A DNA stretch of 64,000 nucleotides from Amaricoccus sp003258405 (lineage in GTDB: Bacteria; Pseudomonadota; Alphaproteobacteria; Rhodobacterales; Rhodobacteraceae). The notes beneath the pieces were generated by a model. That model was not told the DNA's origin and ran no database searches. It saw nothing but the letters and a program-made list of their open reading frames with translations. The stretch spans positions 1,736,001 through 1,800,000 of the forward strand of contig NZ_CP171225.1 in NCBI RefSeq assembly GCF_043226085.1, in the 5' to 3' direction. Shown here piece after piece: positions 43,107-52,193 of the stretch. A program made the position numbers and the translations under genes. Numbering within the stretch: the stretch's first letter is position 1; the number at the start of each line of letters is the position of its first letter.

Positions 43107-44369
43107 ATGAAAAGAACCCTCCTCGCCAGCGTCGCCCTCGGCGTTGCCGGTGTCGGCCCCGCCGCCGCGGCCGACAGGACGGAGGTGCTCGAGACCTACG
43201 TCAACATCGCCGAAGCGGCCTATGGCGACAGTCTGGTGACCGCACAGCGGCTCGGTGCCGCAGTGGATGCACTTCTCGCCAATCCCTCGGCCGAGGCGTT
43301 GCAGGCGGCACGGACCGCCTGGCTTCAGGCCCGCGTGCCCTACATGCAGACGGAGGTCTTCCGCTTCGGCAACCCGATCGTCGATGACTGGGAAGGCAAG
43401 GTGAACGCATGGCCGCTCGACGAGGGTCTCATCGACTATGTCGATGCCGCCTATGGCGGGCCGACCGACGAGAACGAATACGCCACGGTGAACGTGATCG
43501 CGCATCCGTCCTTCACCCTCTCGGGCGAGGAGGTGGACGCGAGCCGGATCACGCCGGAGCTGCTTGCCAACACGCTGCACGAGGCCGACGACATCGAGGC
43601 CAATGTCGCGACCGGCTATCACGCGATCGAATTCCTGCTCTGGGGCCAGGATCTCAACGGGACCGGACCGGGCGCAGGCAACCGCCCCTGGACCGACTAT
43701 GCCGCGGGTGACGCCTGCACGCACGGCAACTGCGACCGACGCGGGGAATATCTCAAGGCCGCGACCGACCTGCTGATCGCAGATCTCGGCGACATGGCTG
43801 GCGCCTGGGCCGAAGGCGGGGCCGCGCGTGCCTCGGTGCTGTCCGACGAGACGACCGGCGTCGCAACCATCCTCACTGGCATGGGCTCGCTCTCCTATGG
43901 CGAGCTCGCGGGCGAGCGGATGCGGCTCGGCCTGATGTTGAATGACCCGGAAGAGGAACAGGACTGCTTCTCCGACAACACCTACAATAGCCATTTCTAC
44001 GACGGGCTGGGCATGTGGAACATCTACCACGGCCAGTATGTGCGGGTGGACGGCACGCTCATCTCGGGCGCGTCGGTTTCCGATCTGGTCGCAGAGGCCG
44101 ATGGCGAGGTGGATGTCGGGCTCCGGGCCGACCTCGATGCGACGGTCATGGCACTGCTCCGGATCAAGACCACCGCCGAGGCCGGAATGTCCTACGATCA
44201 GATGCTCGACCGGAACAATGCCGCCGGTGGCGCGCTGCTCATGGGAGCGGTCGATGCTCTCGTGACCCAGACGAAATCGATCGAGCGCGCGGTCTCGGCG
44301 CTCGAGCTCGATACGATCCAGTTCGAGGGCTCGGAAAGCCTCGACAATCCGGACGCAGTCTTCCAGTGA
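43107..44369 (+). CDS. Imelysin-family iron-regulated protein (IrpA type)
   Basis: A 420-aa secreted protein. A Sec signal peptide (MKRTLLASVALGVAGVGPAAA-AD) is followed by two imelysin-like helical halves. The conserved GxHxxE motif is present as GYHAIEFLLWG. Imelysins are periplasmic or outer-membrane proteins tied to iron acquisition; protease activity once reported for IcmP is not general. The ATG at 43107 follows AAGGA at 7 nt and starts the signal peptide. It is the first of two imelysins in this operon. Confidence 0.92.
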   Translation: MKRTLLASVALGVAGVGPAAAADRTEVLETYVNIAEAAYGDSLVTAQRLGAAVDALLANPSAEALQAARTAWLQARVPYMQTEVFRFGNPIVDDWEGKVNAWPLDEGLIDYVDAAYGGPTDENEYATVNVIAHPSFTLSGEEVDASRITPELLANTLHEADDIEANVATGYHAIEFLLWGQDLNGTGPGAGNRPWTDYAAGDACTHGNCDRRGEYLKAATDLLIADLGDMAGAWAEGGAARASVLSDETTGVATILTGMGSLSYGELAGERMRLGLMLNDPEEEQDCFSDNTYNSHFYDGLGMWNIYHGQYVRVDGTLISGASVSDLVAEADGEVDVGLRADLDATVMALLRIKTTAEAGMSYDQMLDRNNAAGGALLMGAVDALVTQTKSIERAVSALELDTIQFEGSESLDNPDAVFQ

Positions 44370-44404
44370 CCGCGACCCTGCCCCGCCGGGGCTGATGCAA
44401 AACG

Positions 44405-44424
44405 CCGGGGCGCCGCAGCCCCGG
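44405..44424 (+). promoter_or_regulatory. Intra-operon hairpin between imelysin and the [2Fe-2S] gene
   Basis: CCGGGGC-GCCGCA-GCCCCGG forms a 7-bp stem ending 24 bp before the next start codon. It may protect the upstream mRNA or attenuate read-through. Confidence 0.35.
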
Positions 44425-44448
44425 AAGCCAGACAGGGGGACGACGACC

Positions 44449-44721
44449 ATGATGGTCTGCCACTGCATGCAAATTACCGACCGGGACATCGACGCCGCGA
44501 TCGACTGGATGCGCGCCGCCGATCCCGCGGTGGTCATCACGCCCGGCAAGGTGTTCCATGCCCTCGGCAAGTCCGCGGAATGCGGCGGCTGCGTGCGGCT
44601 TTTCGTCGACACGATGAAGCGGAACGACAATCTTGCGGTGCCCTTCGAACTCCGAAACCTGCGGGGCGAGAGCCGCCGCGGTCGGAACCTGCACAGCCTC
44701 TGGCGCGACGGCCCGGGCTGA
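44449..44721 (+). CDS. Bfd-like [2Fe-2S]-binding protein
   Basis: A 90-aa protein with a BFD-type [2Fe-2S] domain: CHC at the N-terminus (MMVCHCMQITDRDI) and CGGC at about residues 47-50 (SAECGGCVRLF), the four cluster cysteines. Bacterioferritin-associated ferredoxins reduce stored Fe(III) to mobilise iron; here the long C-terminal extension (about 35 residues) is unlike classical Bfd. No bacterioferritin gene is adjacent. Its place between imelysin and the di-heme protein supports an electron-transfer role in iron handling. Confidence 0.85.
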   Translation: MMVCHCMQITDRDIDAAIDWMRAADPAVVITPGKVFHALGKSAECGGCVRLFVDTMKRNDNLAVPFELRNLRGESRRGRNLHSLWRDGPG

Positions 44722-44859
44722 TCGGCGCCAAGGCGCAGGGCCGACCTTCCTGACGCCCGCCCGTTCCCGACCCCGGGGTCCGCCCATGGGTCGCCCCCTC
44801 CCACGAGCGCGCCGCCGCCTTCTGGATCGCGCGCCGCTGCAAAGACTGCCTGCCCCATC

Positions 44860-46407
44860 ATGACACGCCGCCTTCCCCGCCAGATCGCCAGGTTCCTGAC
44901 GGCTGCAACGCTCTCCGCCCTCCCCGCCGCCGCCAGCGCGGCGCCCCCCGAGATCCCCAGCAGCCCGCTCGAGACTGTACCCCGCACCGCGGCCGAGCGC
45001 GCGCGCATCGCACCGGTCGTCGCCCCTATCACCGATTTCACGAAGCCGGAGCGCTTCGAGACACTGCAGGCCGGCGCCGCCACTTCAAAGGCCATGGTGA
45101 ACCGCGATTCCTATTCGCACTCCTCGGCCAACATGAGCTTCGAGAAGGAACTCGACTTCAAGCTCGGCAACGGCCTCTTCCGCAAGGTCTGGGTCTCGGC
45201 CCCCTCCTCGACGCTTGCCTCCGACGGGCTTGGCCCAATCTACAACTCCCGCTCCTGCCAGCGCTGTCATCTCAAGGACGGCCGCGGCCATCCGCCGGAA
45301 AACGCGGACGACAGTGCCGAATCGATGTTTCTCCGCATCTCGATCCCCGGCGGGCCGGAGGATGCGGTGAAGGGGATCGAGGACTACATCGCCACCCTGC
45401 CCGATCCGACCTACGGGCTCCAGATCCAGGACACCGCCCTGCCTGGCCTGCCCGCCGAGGCGAAGATGGAGATCTCCTACGAGGAGATCGAGGTGCCGCT
45501 TTCGGAGGGCGAGGTCGCGCATCTGCGAAAGCCCACCTATGCCCTCGGCGAGCCAGGCTACGGCCAGCCACACCCGGACGCGATGCTTTCGCCGCGTGTC
45601 GCCCCGCAGATGATCGGCCTCGGCCTGCTCGAAGCTGTGCCCGCGGAGGACATCCTCGCGCTCTCCGATCCCGATGACACCGATGGCGACGGGATTTCGG
45701 GGCGGGCCAACATCGTTTGGTCGAAGGAATTCGAACGGCCGATGCTCGGGCGGTTCGGCCACAAGGCGGGCACGGCGACGATCCGCCAGCAATCGGCCGA
45801 TGCCTTCGCGGGCGATATCGGCATCTCGAACCCGATCAACCGCGCCGGCTGGGGCGAGTGCACTACAGCCGAAACCGCGTGCCGCGCCATGCCCGACGGC
45901 GGCTCGGGCAGCGCAGAGGACCTCGAGATCGACCAGGAGGGTCTCGATCTCGTGACCTACTACAGCCGCAACCTGGCGGTTCCGATGCGCCGGGGCGTCG
46001 ACGATTCCGAGGTGCTCCACGGCAAGCAGGTGTTCTACGAGACCGGCTGTACCGCCTGCCATAACCCGAAATTCGTCACCCACCGCCTCGCGGACCAGCC
46101 CGAGCAGAGCTTCCAGCTCATCTGGCCCTATACGGACATGCTGCTTCACGACATGGGCGAGGGGCTGGCCGATCACCGCCCGGAGGCGCGGGCGACCGGC
46201 ACCGAATGGCGCACCGCCCCGCTCTGGGGGATCGGCCTCACGCAGGACGTGAGCGGCCACAGCTATTTCCTGCATGACGGCCGCGCCCGCTCGCTCCTCG
46301 AAGCCATTCTCTGGCATGGTGGCGAGGCCGAGCCTGCAAAGATGCAGGTGGTCGACATGCCGAAAGCCGATCGTGACGCCCTTCTCAAGTTTCTGGAAAG
46401 CCTATGA
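44860..46407 (+). CDS. Di-heme oxidoreductase-like protein (DUF1111), secreted
   Basis: A 515-aa periplasmic c-type cytochrome. An N-terminal signal peptide (to about ASA-AP) precedes two CxxCH heme sites: SCQRCH near residue 138 and GCTACH near 400. The PF06537 region LGRFGHKAGTATIRQQSADAF is clear. The fold is related to di-heme peroxidases (MauG/CcpA group), but activity is unknown. Co-occurrence with imelysins and DUF1513 is a recognised iron-linked arrangement, suggesting iron redox chemistry. It overlaps the next gene by ATGA. Confidence 0.9.
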   Translation: MTRRLPRQIARFLTAATLSALPAAASAAPPEIPSSPLETVPRTAAERARIAPVVAPITDFTKPERFETLQAGAATSKAMVNRDSYSHSSANMSFEKELDFKLGNGLFRKVWVSAPSSTLASDGLGPIYNSRSCQRCHLKDGRGHPPENADDSAESMFLRISIPGGPEDAVKGIEDYIATLPDPTYGLQIQDTALPGLPAEAKMEISYEEIEVPLSEGEVAHLRKPTYALGEPGYGQPHPDAMLSPRVAPQMIGLGLLEAVPAEDILALSDPDDTDGDGISGRANIVWSKEFERPMLGRFGHKAGTATIRQQSADAFAGDIGISNPINRAGWGECTTAETACRAMPDGGSGSAEDLEIDQEGLDLVTYYSRNLAVPMRRGVDDSEVLHGKQVFYETGCTACHNPKFVTHRLADQPEQSFQLIWPYTDMLLHDMGEGLADHRPEARATGTEWRTAPLWGIGLTQDVSGHSYFLHDGRARSLLEAILWHGGEAEPAKMQVVDMPKADRDALLKFLESL

Positions 46408-47435
46408 TGTGCCGCAAGACAGCCGCCGCCCTCTGCCTCGCCCTCTGGCCGCTCGCCGCAGCTGCCGCCGGCGGAGACGACCTTGATCTCGTGGCCAAGG
46501 CCGTCGATGTGCAGATCCTGCCCGGCTACGAGACGCTTGCCGCTGCCTCGGCCGAGCTCGATGCTGCGGCCGCCGAGGATTGCGATCCCGAAGGCGAGAC
46601 GCTGCGTGATGCCTACAATTCCGCCTTCGACGCCTGGATCGGCGTCTCGCATCTGCGGTTCGGGCCGAGCGAGACGGACAACCGCGCCTTTGCCCTGGCT
46701 TTCTGGCCCGACGACCGCGGCGCCTCACGCAAGACGCTGGCCGGCCTCATCCGCGAGGAGGATCCGGTGGTCAACGATGCCGAGAGCTTCGGCAATGTCT
46801 CGATCGCTGCGCGCGGCTTCTTCGCGCTCGAGATGATGCTCTATGACGGCTCGCTGTCCGAGGGCGATCCCGGCTACTCCTGCCGTCTCGTCCGCGCCAT
46901 CACCCGGGACATCGCGACCACCGCTGCGGCCATCGAGGCGGATTGGGATCCGGCCTATGCCGAACTCATCCTGCATCCCGGCCCTGAGAACCCGATCTAT
47001 CTCTCCGATCTCGAGGCGCTGCAGGAGCTCTACAAGGCGCTGATGACGGGGCTCGAGTTCACCGCCGACAGCCGGCTCGGCCGTCCGCTCGGCACCTTCG
47101 AGAAGCCACGGCCCAAGCGCGCCGAAGCCTGGCGCTCAGGGCGCTCGCTTCGCGACGTGCAGATCTCCATCGCAGCGACCAGCGCGCTTGCCGAGATCCT
47201 GGCGTCCGATGTGCCCGAGGAGACGCGTGCGCCGCTCGATGTGGCGGTCGAGCGCGCCGGGCGGCTCGCGGGGCGGCTCGACGACCCGATCTTCACAGGC
47301 GTTGAGACCCCGACCGGCCGGCTGCGCATCGAGGTGCTGCAGCAGGCGGTCAACGATGTGCGCGACGCCTCGCAGGCAGTGATCGGCCCGGCCCTCGGTG
47401 TGAGCCAGGGCTTCAATTCCCTCGATGGAGACTGA
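46404..47435 (+). CDS. Second imelysin-family protein (lacks the GxHxxE histidine)
   Basis: A 343-aa secreted imelysin with signal peptide (ending AAAAAGG). At the place of GxHxxE it reads GFFALEMMLYD, keeping the Gly and Glu but with Phe for His. Several family branches share this loss, so it is probably a distinct functional type and not damage. Its start overlaps the di-heme gene's stop (ATGA), and its end lies just before the DUF1513 start, so all three are made together. Confidence 0.88.
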   Translation: MMCRKTAAALCLALWPLAAAAAGGDDLDLVAKAVDVQILPGYETLAAASAELDAAAAEDCDPEGETLRDAYNSAFDAWIGVSHLRFGPSETDNRAFALAFWPDDRGASRKTLAGLIREEDPVVNDAESFGNVSIAARGFFALEMMLYDGSLSEGDPGYSCRLVRAITRDIATTAAAIEADWDPAYAELILHPGPENPIYLSDLEALQELYKALMTGLEFTADSRLGRPLGTFEKPRPKRAEAWRSGRSLRDVQISIAATSALAEILASDVPEETRAPLDVAVERAGRLAGRLDDPIFTGVETPTGRLRIEVLQQAVNDVRDASQAVIGPALGVSQGFNSLDGD

Positions 47436-47439
47436 CCCC

Positions 47440-48522
47440 ATGACGAGCCGCAGGACCTTCCTCAAGTCGCTCCTCGTTGCCTCGACCCTTCCCGCGCTGA
47501 GCTGGGCCGATGCCGGCAGCCCCGCCTATCTTGCGGCTGCGCGGCGGCCTGATGGCGCCTTCTGGCTCTATGGCCTCAGCGAGACCGGTAGCGAGATCTT
47601 CTCGCTGCCGCTGCCCACCCGCGGCCATGCGGCGGCAGCGCATCCGAGGCGTCCCGAGGCGGTTGCCTTCGCCCGGCGCCCCGGCACCTTCGCCATTGTG
47701 CTCGACTGCGTCTCGGGCCAGGTGAAGCGCCGCCTCGATGCGCCCGAAGGCCGCCACTACTACGGCCATGGCTGCTTCTCGAGCGACGGGCGGCTGCTCT
47801 TCACGCCAGAGAACCTCTATGCCGAGGGCGCTGGCCGCATCGGGGTCTGGGATGCCTCCAACGGGTATGCCCGGCTCGGGGATTTCGACTCCGGCGGCAT
47901 AGGGCCCCATGACATCCAGCGCCTGCCCGGCAGCGAGGTAAAGGTGATCGCCAACGGTGGCATCCGCACCCATCCCGATACCGGCCGGATCAAGCTCAAC
48001 ATCGACACGATGCAGCCAAATCTCACCTATGTCGACGAAGACGGCTCGATCCTCGAGACGGTCGAGCTCGCCCCGGAGCTGCACCAGAACTCGATCCGCC
48101 ATCTCGCCATCCATGATGACGGGCTGGTTGCTTTCGCAATGCAGTGGGAGGGTGATCCCACACGGAATCCGCCGCTTCTCGGGCTTCACCGCCGCGGCGC
48201 AGCGCCCCGCTTGCTGGAAGCCGGCATGGAGCAACCCAGGATGCGCGGCTATGCCGGGAGTGTGGCCTTCTCGGGCGACGGGCGCTTTGCAGGCATCACT
48301 TCGCCCCGGGGTAGCATGGTGCATTTCTTTCGGGTGGCAGACGGCGGCCTCGCCGAGGCCCTGGCACAGGCCGATGTCTGCGGGCTGGCGGCGCACGCCC
48401 TGGGCTTCGTGACCACCGACGGCACCGGTGGCTGCCGGGTGATCGTACCCGGCGGCAAGGTGACGGACGAGGGCCGGGCCGAGGTGGCCTGGGACAACCA
48501 CCTCGTCCGGCTGAACGTCTGA
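47440..48522 (+). CDS. DUF1513 beta-propeller-like protein, Tat-exported
   Basis: A 360-aa protein of the DUF1513 family. The N-terminus (MTSRRTFLKSLLVASTLPAL) is a twin-arginine signal, implying export folded, perhaps with a cofactor. The body has repeated WD-like strands (GHGCFSSDGRLLFTPEN, GRIGVWDASNGY, GGIGPHDIQRLP). The ATG at 47440 follows GGAGA at 8 nt; an ATG 15 nt upstream would overlap the imelysin gene. It ends the iron operon, 3 bp from the convergent serS stop. Function is unknown but consistently imelysin-linked. Confidence 0.88.
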   Translation: MTSRRTFLKSLLVASTLPALSWADAGSPAYLAAARRPDGAFWLYGLSETGSEIFSLPLPTRGHAAAAHPRRPEAVAFARRPGTFAIVLDCVSGQVKRRLDAPEGRHYYGHGCFSSDGRLLFTPENLYAEGAGRIGVWDASNGYARLGDFDSGGIGPHDIQRLPGSEVKVIANGGIRTHPDTGRIKLNIDTMQPNLTYVDEDGSILETVELAPELHQNSIRHLAIHDDGLVAFAMQWEGDPTRNPPLLGLHRRGAAPRLLEAGMEQPRMRGYAGSVAFSGDGRFAGITSPRGSMVHFFRVADGGLAEALAQADVCGLAAHALGFVTTDGTGGCRVIVPGGKVTDEGRAEVAWDNHLVRLNV

Positions 48523-48525
48523 GGC

Positions 48526-49818
48526 TCAGACGAGCTCGCCCTCTGCGGTGACGCGCGTGCGGCCCCGGAGGTAGGGGTGAAGCGCTTCGGGAAGCGTGAT
48601 CGAACCGTCCTCTTCCTGACCATTTTCAAGGACCGCGATGAGGCAGCGGCCGACGGCGAGGCCCGAGCCGTTGAGCGTATGGACAAACTCCGGCCGGGCG
48701 CCCTCCTCGCGGCGGAAGCGCGCATTCATCCGGCGGGCCTGGAAATCGCCGCAGACCGAGACCGAGCTGATCTCGCGATAGGTGTCCTGCCCGGGCAGCC
48801 AGACCTCGAGATCGTGGGTACGGCGGGCCGAAAAGCCCATGTCCCCGGTGCAGAGCACGATGGTCCGATAGGGAAGACCGAGCCTTTCCAGCACGTTCTG
48901 GGCGCAGGCGGTCATCCGGTCATGTTCGGCGAGGCTTTCCTCGGGCCGGGTGATCGAGACCATCTCGACCTTCTCGAACTGATGCTGGCGCAGCATGCCG
49001 GAGGTATCCTTCCCCGCCGAGCCGGCTTCGGAGCGGAAGCATTGGGTGTGCGCGGTCATGCGCATGGGCAGATCCTTCGCCTCGAGGATCCGGCCCGCGG
49101 CGAGGTTCGTCATCGTGACCTCGGAGGTCGGGATGAGCCACCAGCCAGTGGTGGTCTGGTAACTGTCCTCGGCGAATTTCGGCAGCTGACCGGTGCCGAG
49201 CATCGCTTCGTCGCGGACGAGAACTGGGGTCCAGTGTTCAACAAGCCCATGTTCTTCCACGTGAAGATCGAGCATGAACTGGGCAAGAGCGCGGTGGACG
49301 CGGATCATTGCGCCCTTGAGCACGACGAAGCGGCTCCCGGAGAGGCGGCCGGCAGCCTCGAAATCGAAGCCGGGTTTCGCGCCCGGAATCTCGAAGTGTT
49401 CGAGCGGCTTGAAGGCGAAGGCGCGGGGTGTGCCCCAGCGGCGGATTTCGACGTTCTCCGTCTCGTCCCGGCCCACGGGCACGCTTTCGAGCGGCAGGTT
49501 CGGGAGGCCCATGAGAAGCTCGTTGAGCCGGGCGTCCTCAGCCTTGGCTTCTTCCTCGAGGCGGGATATTTCGTCTTTCTTTTCAGAGACAAGCGCCCGA
49601 AGACGCTCGAACTCGGCCTCGTCGCCGCGCGCCTTGGCGGCGCCGACCTGCTTGCTCGCGGCATTGCGCTCGGCCTGGGCGGCTTCGGCGGCGGCGATCT
49701 TGGCGCGGCGGCTGCCGTCGAGGGCCAGGATCTCGGCGGAACGGGGCTCGGCCCCGAGGCGCGCAAGGCCTGCGTCGAAGGTTTCGGGCGCTTCGCGGAT
49801 GGCGCGGATATCGTGCAT
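48526..49818 (-). CDS. serS: Seryl-tRNA synthetase
   Basis: Charges tRNA-Ser (and tRNA-Sec) with serine. The 430-aa class II enzyme has the N-terminal helical arm (about 30-105), the TSEV motif region (LIPTSEVTMTNL), motif 2 (FRSEAGSAGKDTSGMLRQHQF) and motif 3 (LNGSGLAVGRCLIAVLEN). It is a single gene. Three tandem 11-bp repeats lie about 90-125 bp upstream of the start and could affect its expression. Confidence 0.97.
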   Translation of the reverse strand: MHDIRAIREAPETFDAGLARLGAEPRSAEILALDGSRRAKIAAAEAAQAERNAASKQVGAAKARGDEAEFERLRALVSEKKDEISRLEEEAKAEDARLNELLMGLPNLPLESVPVGRDETENVEIRRWGTPRAFAFKPLEHFEIPGAKPGFDFEAAGRLSGSRFVVLKGAMIRVHRALAQFMLDLHVEEHGLVEHWTPVLVRDEAMLGTGQLPKFAEDSYQTTTGWWLIPTSEVTMTNLAAGRILEAKDLPMRMTAHTQCFRSEAGSAGKDTSGMLRQHQFEKVEMVSITRPEESLAEHDRMTACAQNVLERLGLPYRTIVLCTGDMGFSARRTHDLEVWLPGQDTYREISSVSVCGDFQARRMNARFRREEGARPEFVHTLNGSGLAVGRCLIAVLENGQEEDGSITLPEALHPYLRGRTRVTAEGELV

Positions 49819-49908
49819 GTCGGACGGTCCCGGGCGGTTTTCGGTGGGGCGCTTATGCCGGATCGGGCGGGGCGGTTCAAAGGGGTTTTTCCCCTCTGGC
49901 AGCTATCT

Positions 49909-49943
49909 GGAATCCATATGGAATCGATATGGAATCCATATGG
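49909..49943. repeat. Three tandem 11-bp repeats upstream of serS
   Basis: GGAATCCATAT, GGAATCGATAT and GGAATCCATAT follow head to tail, then GG. The middle unit differs by one base. Each carries a palindromic core (CCATATGG or ATCGAT). The 11-bp period places the copies on about the same DNA face. AT-rich island in GC-rich DNA. Confidence 0.85.
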
Positions 49944-50063
49944 CAGAACGGAACGTGAATTCTTAACGATTCAGGGCGCGGCTTCCCCCGGCGGACCGCG
50001 CCGGGATCCGCTCCGCGCTCCATTGGCACGGGAGCAGGCCGGAGGCGGCGTCCTGACGGCATG

Positions 50064-52103
50064 TCAGGCGGCGGAGCGGTTCCGGGCGGGCGCGCTGGTG
50101 CGGGCGGTTCGGTCGGTGCGGAAGAAGCGGACGAGATCCTCGAGGCGTTCGGAGAGCTCGGTGAGGGTGCGGGCGGAGCTCGCGCTTTCCTCGGCCATGC
50201 TGGCGTTCTGGCTGGTGAGGGCGTCCATCTCGGATATGGCGGAGGTCACCTCCTCGATGCCGAGGGTCTGGCTGTGGCTTGCCTCGCTGATCTCGTCGGT
50301 GGTGGCCGCCACGTCCTCGATGGCACGCACGATGTCCTGGAGGAACGTGCCGGTGTCGGTGACGAGGCGGACGCCCTCGGCAACGTCGAGCGAGCTTTTC
50401 GCGATCAGGCCGCGGATGTTTTCCGCCGCCTCGCCGGCACGCTGGGCGAGCGCGCGGACCTCGCTTGCGACCACGGCGAAGCCCCGGCCCGCCTCGCCCG
50501 CGCGCGCGGCCTCGACCCCCGCGTTGAGGGCGAGAAGATTGGTCTGGAACGAGATGTCGTTCAGCACCTCGATGATCTCGGTCACTTGCCGGGCGCTCGC
50601 GTCGATCTGCGACATCGCGGCGACGGCATCGTTGACCACGCTGCCGCCGTTGGTGGCGGTGGCGGCGGCCTCGCGGATCCGGCCCGCGACCTTCTCGGCG
50701 CTTTCGGAGTTGGCGCGCACGGTGGCGGCGAGGCCGGTCATCGTGGCGGAGGTCTCGCGCAGGGCATCGGCCTGGGCATTGGCGCGCTGCGCGAGCGCGC
50801 CCGAGTTTTCCGAGATCCGGTGGGTGTCGCGGACGATCGCCTCGGTCGTGCCGGTGATATCGGCGACAATGCGCCGGAGGGTATCGACGGTGCCGTTCAC
50901 GTCGCGCTTGAGATCGGCGAAGGCCCCGGCGAAATCCCCCTCCATCATGTCGGTGAGGTCGCCCTCGGCCAGGCGGGACACCGAACGCATCGTTTCGCCG
51001 ATGCCGCGATCGACCTCCTCCACCAGCCGGTTCATGCCGCGGGCAAGCTCGGCCAGGGCGGGGTCTTCGAAGCGGCTGGCGATGCTGCCATCGAAGCGCC
51101 CTTCGGCGGCGCGGCTGACCACGGTGCCGAATTCCTCGACGAAGCGGCCGGTGGCCTCGGCGCGCGCCACGGCCTCTTCGCGCTGGCGCTCGGACAGGGC
51201 GCGCTGCTCGGTTGCCTCGCGGCTCTGTTCCTCGGCGCGGGCGCGCGCCTGCTGCGCATCGGCCCGCTCGGCCTCGGCCCGCTGGCGCTCGACGCGGGAT
51301 TCCGCCTCGAGCTGCTTCTGGCGCCTGAGCGCGTCGCGAAGGCCGCTGACGCTTTCCCGGAGGACCCCGACCTCATCTCCCGAATGCCAGGCGGGCGGTT
51401 CGGCCTCGAGATCGCCCGCGATAAGCCGGCGCATGACGGTGGCCAGATCGCGAAGCCTCCGGCCCAGCGCGCGCTCGAGCCAGCGCCAGGAGAAGAACAT
51501 CGCGCTGCAGAGGCCGATGGCGGCGGCAGCCATGATGCCGAGCGCAATGTTGCGGCTGGCCTGCAGGTGCGCGACGCTCGTGGCGATCGCATCGTTCACG
51601 ACCCTCTGGGTGGCGCGGGCATCGGACACAAACTGGTTGTAGGCCTTGTCCACCGTGTGGATCGTCGCCGGCTCCGCGTCGCGGGCGAGCGCTGCGTCGG
51701 TGGCCTCGCGCAGGGCTCCGATGCGGGTGAGCACGGTGTCGGTTGCCTCCGTGAGCGCGGCGGCCGTGTCGGCGGGGAGCGTGCGACCGGCGGCGGCGAT
51801 GCCGTCACGGAGCCGTTCGGCCTCTGCCTGGGCGCTGGAGAGGCGGGAGGCAACCGTGAGGCGGGCGGTCACGCTGCCGTTGCCGGTGAAGGCCGCGTTG
51901 GCGGCGCGCACGCCCGCGGCGGCCGAGAGCTGCATTTCCATAACCGCGGTATTGAGCGGTGTGAGCCGCTGGCCAAGGCCGACGCCGCTCTGCGTGATGA
52001 TGACAAGCAGGACAAGAACAATGGCGGTTCCCGACCCCGCCACCGAGGCGAAGGCCGCGAACGAGAGAAGGATCTTGCGACCTGCGGACAGGTTCTCCAG
52101 CAC
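50064..52103 (-). CDS. Methyl-accepting chemotaxis protein
   Basis: A 679-aa chemoreceptor. Span 1 (about 10-37), a small periplasmic four-helix-type domain, span 2 (about 187-208), HAMP (to about 265), a long coiled coil rich in Glu, Arg and Ala, a second HAMP-like unit, and a signalling domain with tip ISFQTNLLALNAGVEAARAGEAG. No CheR/CheB tail. The GTG start at 52103 follows GGGAGG at 6 nt. Ligand unknown. Like the other receptor in the window it has no che genes nearby. Confidence 0.92.
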   Translation of the reverse strand: MLENLSAGRKILLSFAAFASVAGSGTAIVLVLLVIITQSGVGLGQRLTPLNTAVMEMQLSAAAGVRAANAAFTGNGSVTARLTVASRLSSAQAEAERLRDGIAAAGRTLPADTAAALTEATDTVLTRIGALREATDAALARDAEPATIHTVDKAYNQFVSDARATQRVVNDAIATSVAHLQASRNIALGIMAAAAIGLCSAMFFSWRWLERALGRRLRDLATVMRRLIAGDLEAEPPAWHSGDEVGVLRESVSGLRDALRRQKQLEAESRVERQRAEAERADAQQARARAEEQSREATEQRALSERQREEAVARAEATGRFVEEFGTVVSRAAEGRFDGSIASRFEDPALAELARGMNRLVEEVDRGIGETMRSVSRLAEGDLTDMMEGDFAGAFADLKRDVNGTVDTLRRIVADITGTTEAIVRDTHRISENSGALAQRANAQADALRETSATMTGLAATVRANSESAEKVAGRIREAAATATNGGSVVNDAVAAMSQIDASARQVTEIIEVLNDISFQTNLLALNAGVEAARAGEAGRGFAVVASEVRALAQRAGEAAENIRGLIAKSSLDVAEGVRLVTDTGTFLQDIVRAIEDVAATTDEISEASHSQTLGIEEVTSAISEMDALTSQNASMAEESASSARTLTELSERLEDLVRFFRTDRTARTSAPARNRSAA

Positions 52104-52193
52104 CGCATGCCTCCCGAAAAAATTAATCTTTCGGAAAGCCTCCGAACATTTGGTTGAAATGTGATTAAGCTGCCTGACGCTGCGCCGGCGGGC

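Noticed and set aside
44785..44862. A 25-codon frame overlapping the start of the di-heme gene
   Set aside because: No ribosome site and an Arg/Pro-rich product; unlike the convincing coupled small genes elsewhere in the window.
49881..49896. AGGGG-TTTTT-CCCCT hairpin upstream of serS
   Set aside because: The stem is only 5 bp, lies within leader sequence and faces no gene end; probably chance.
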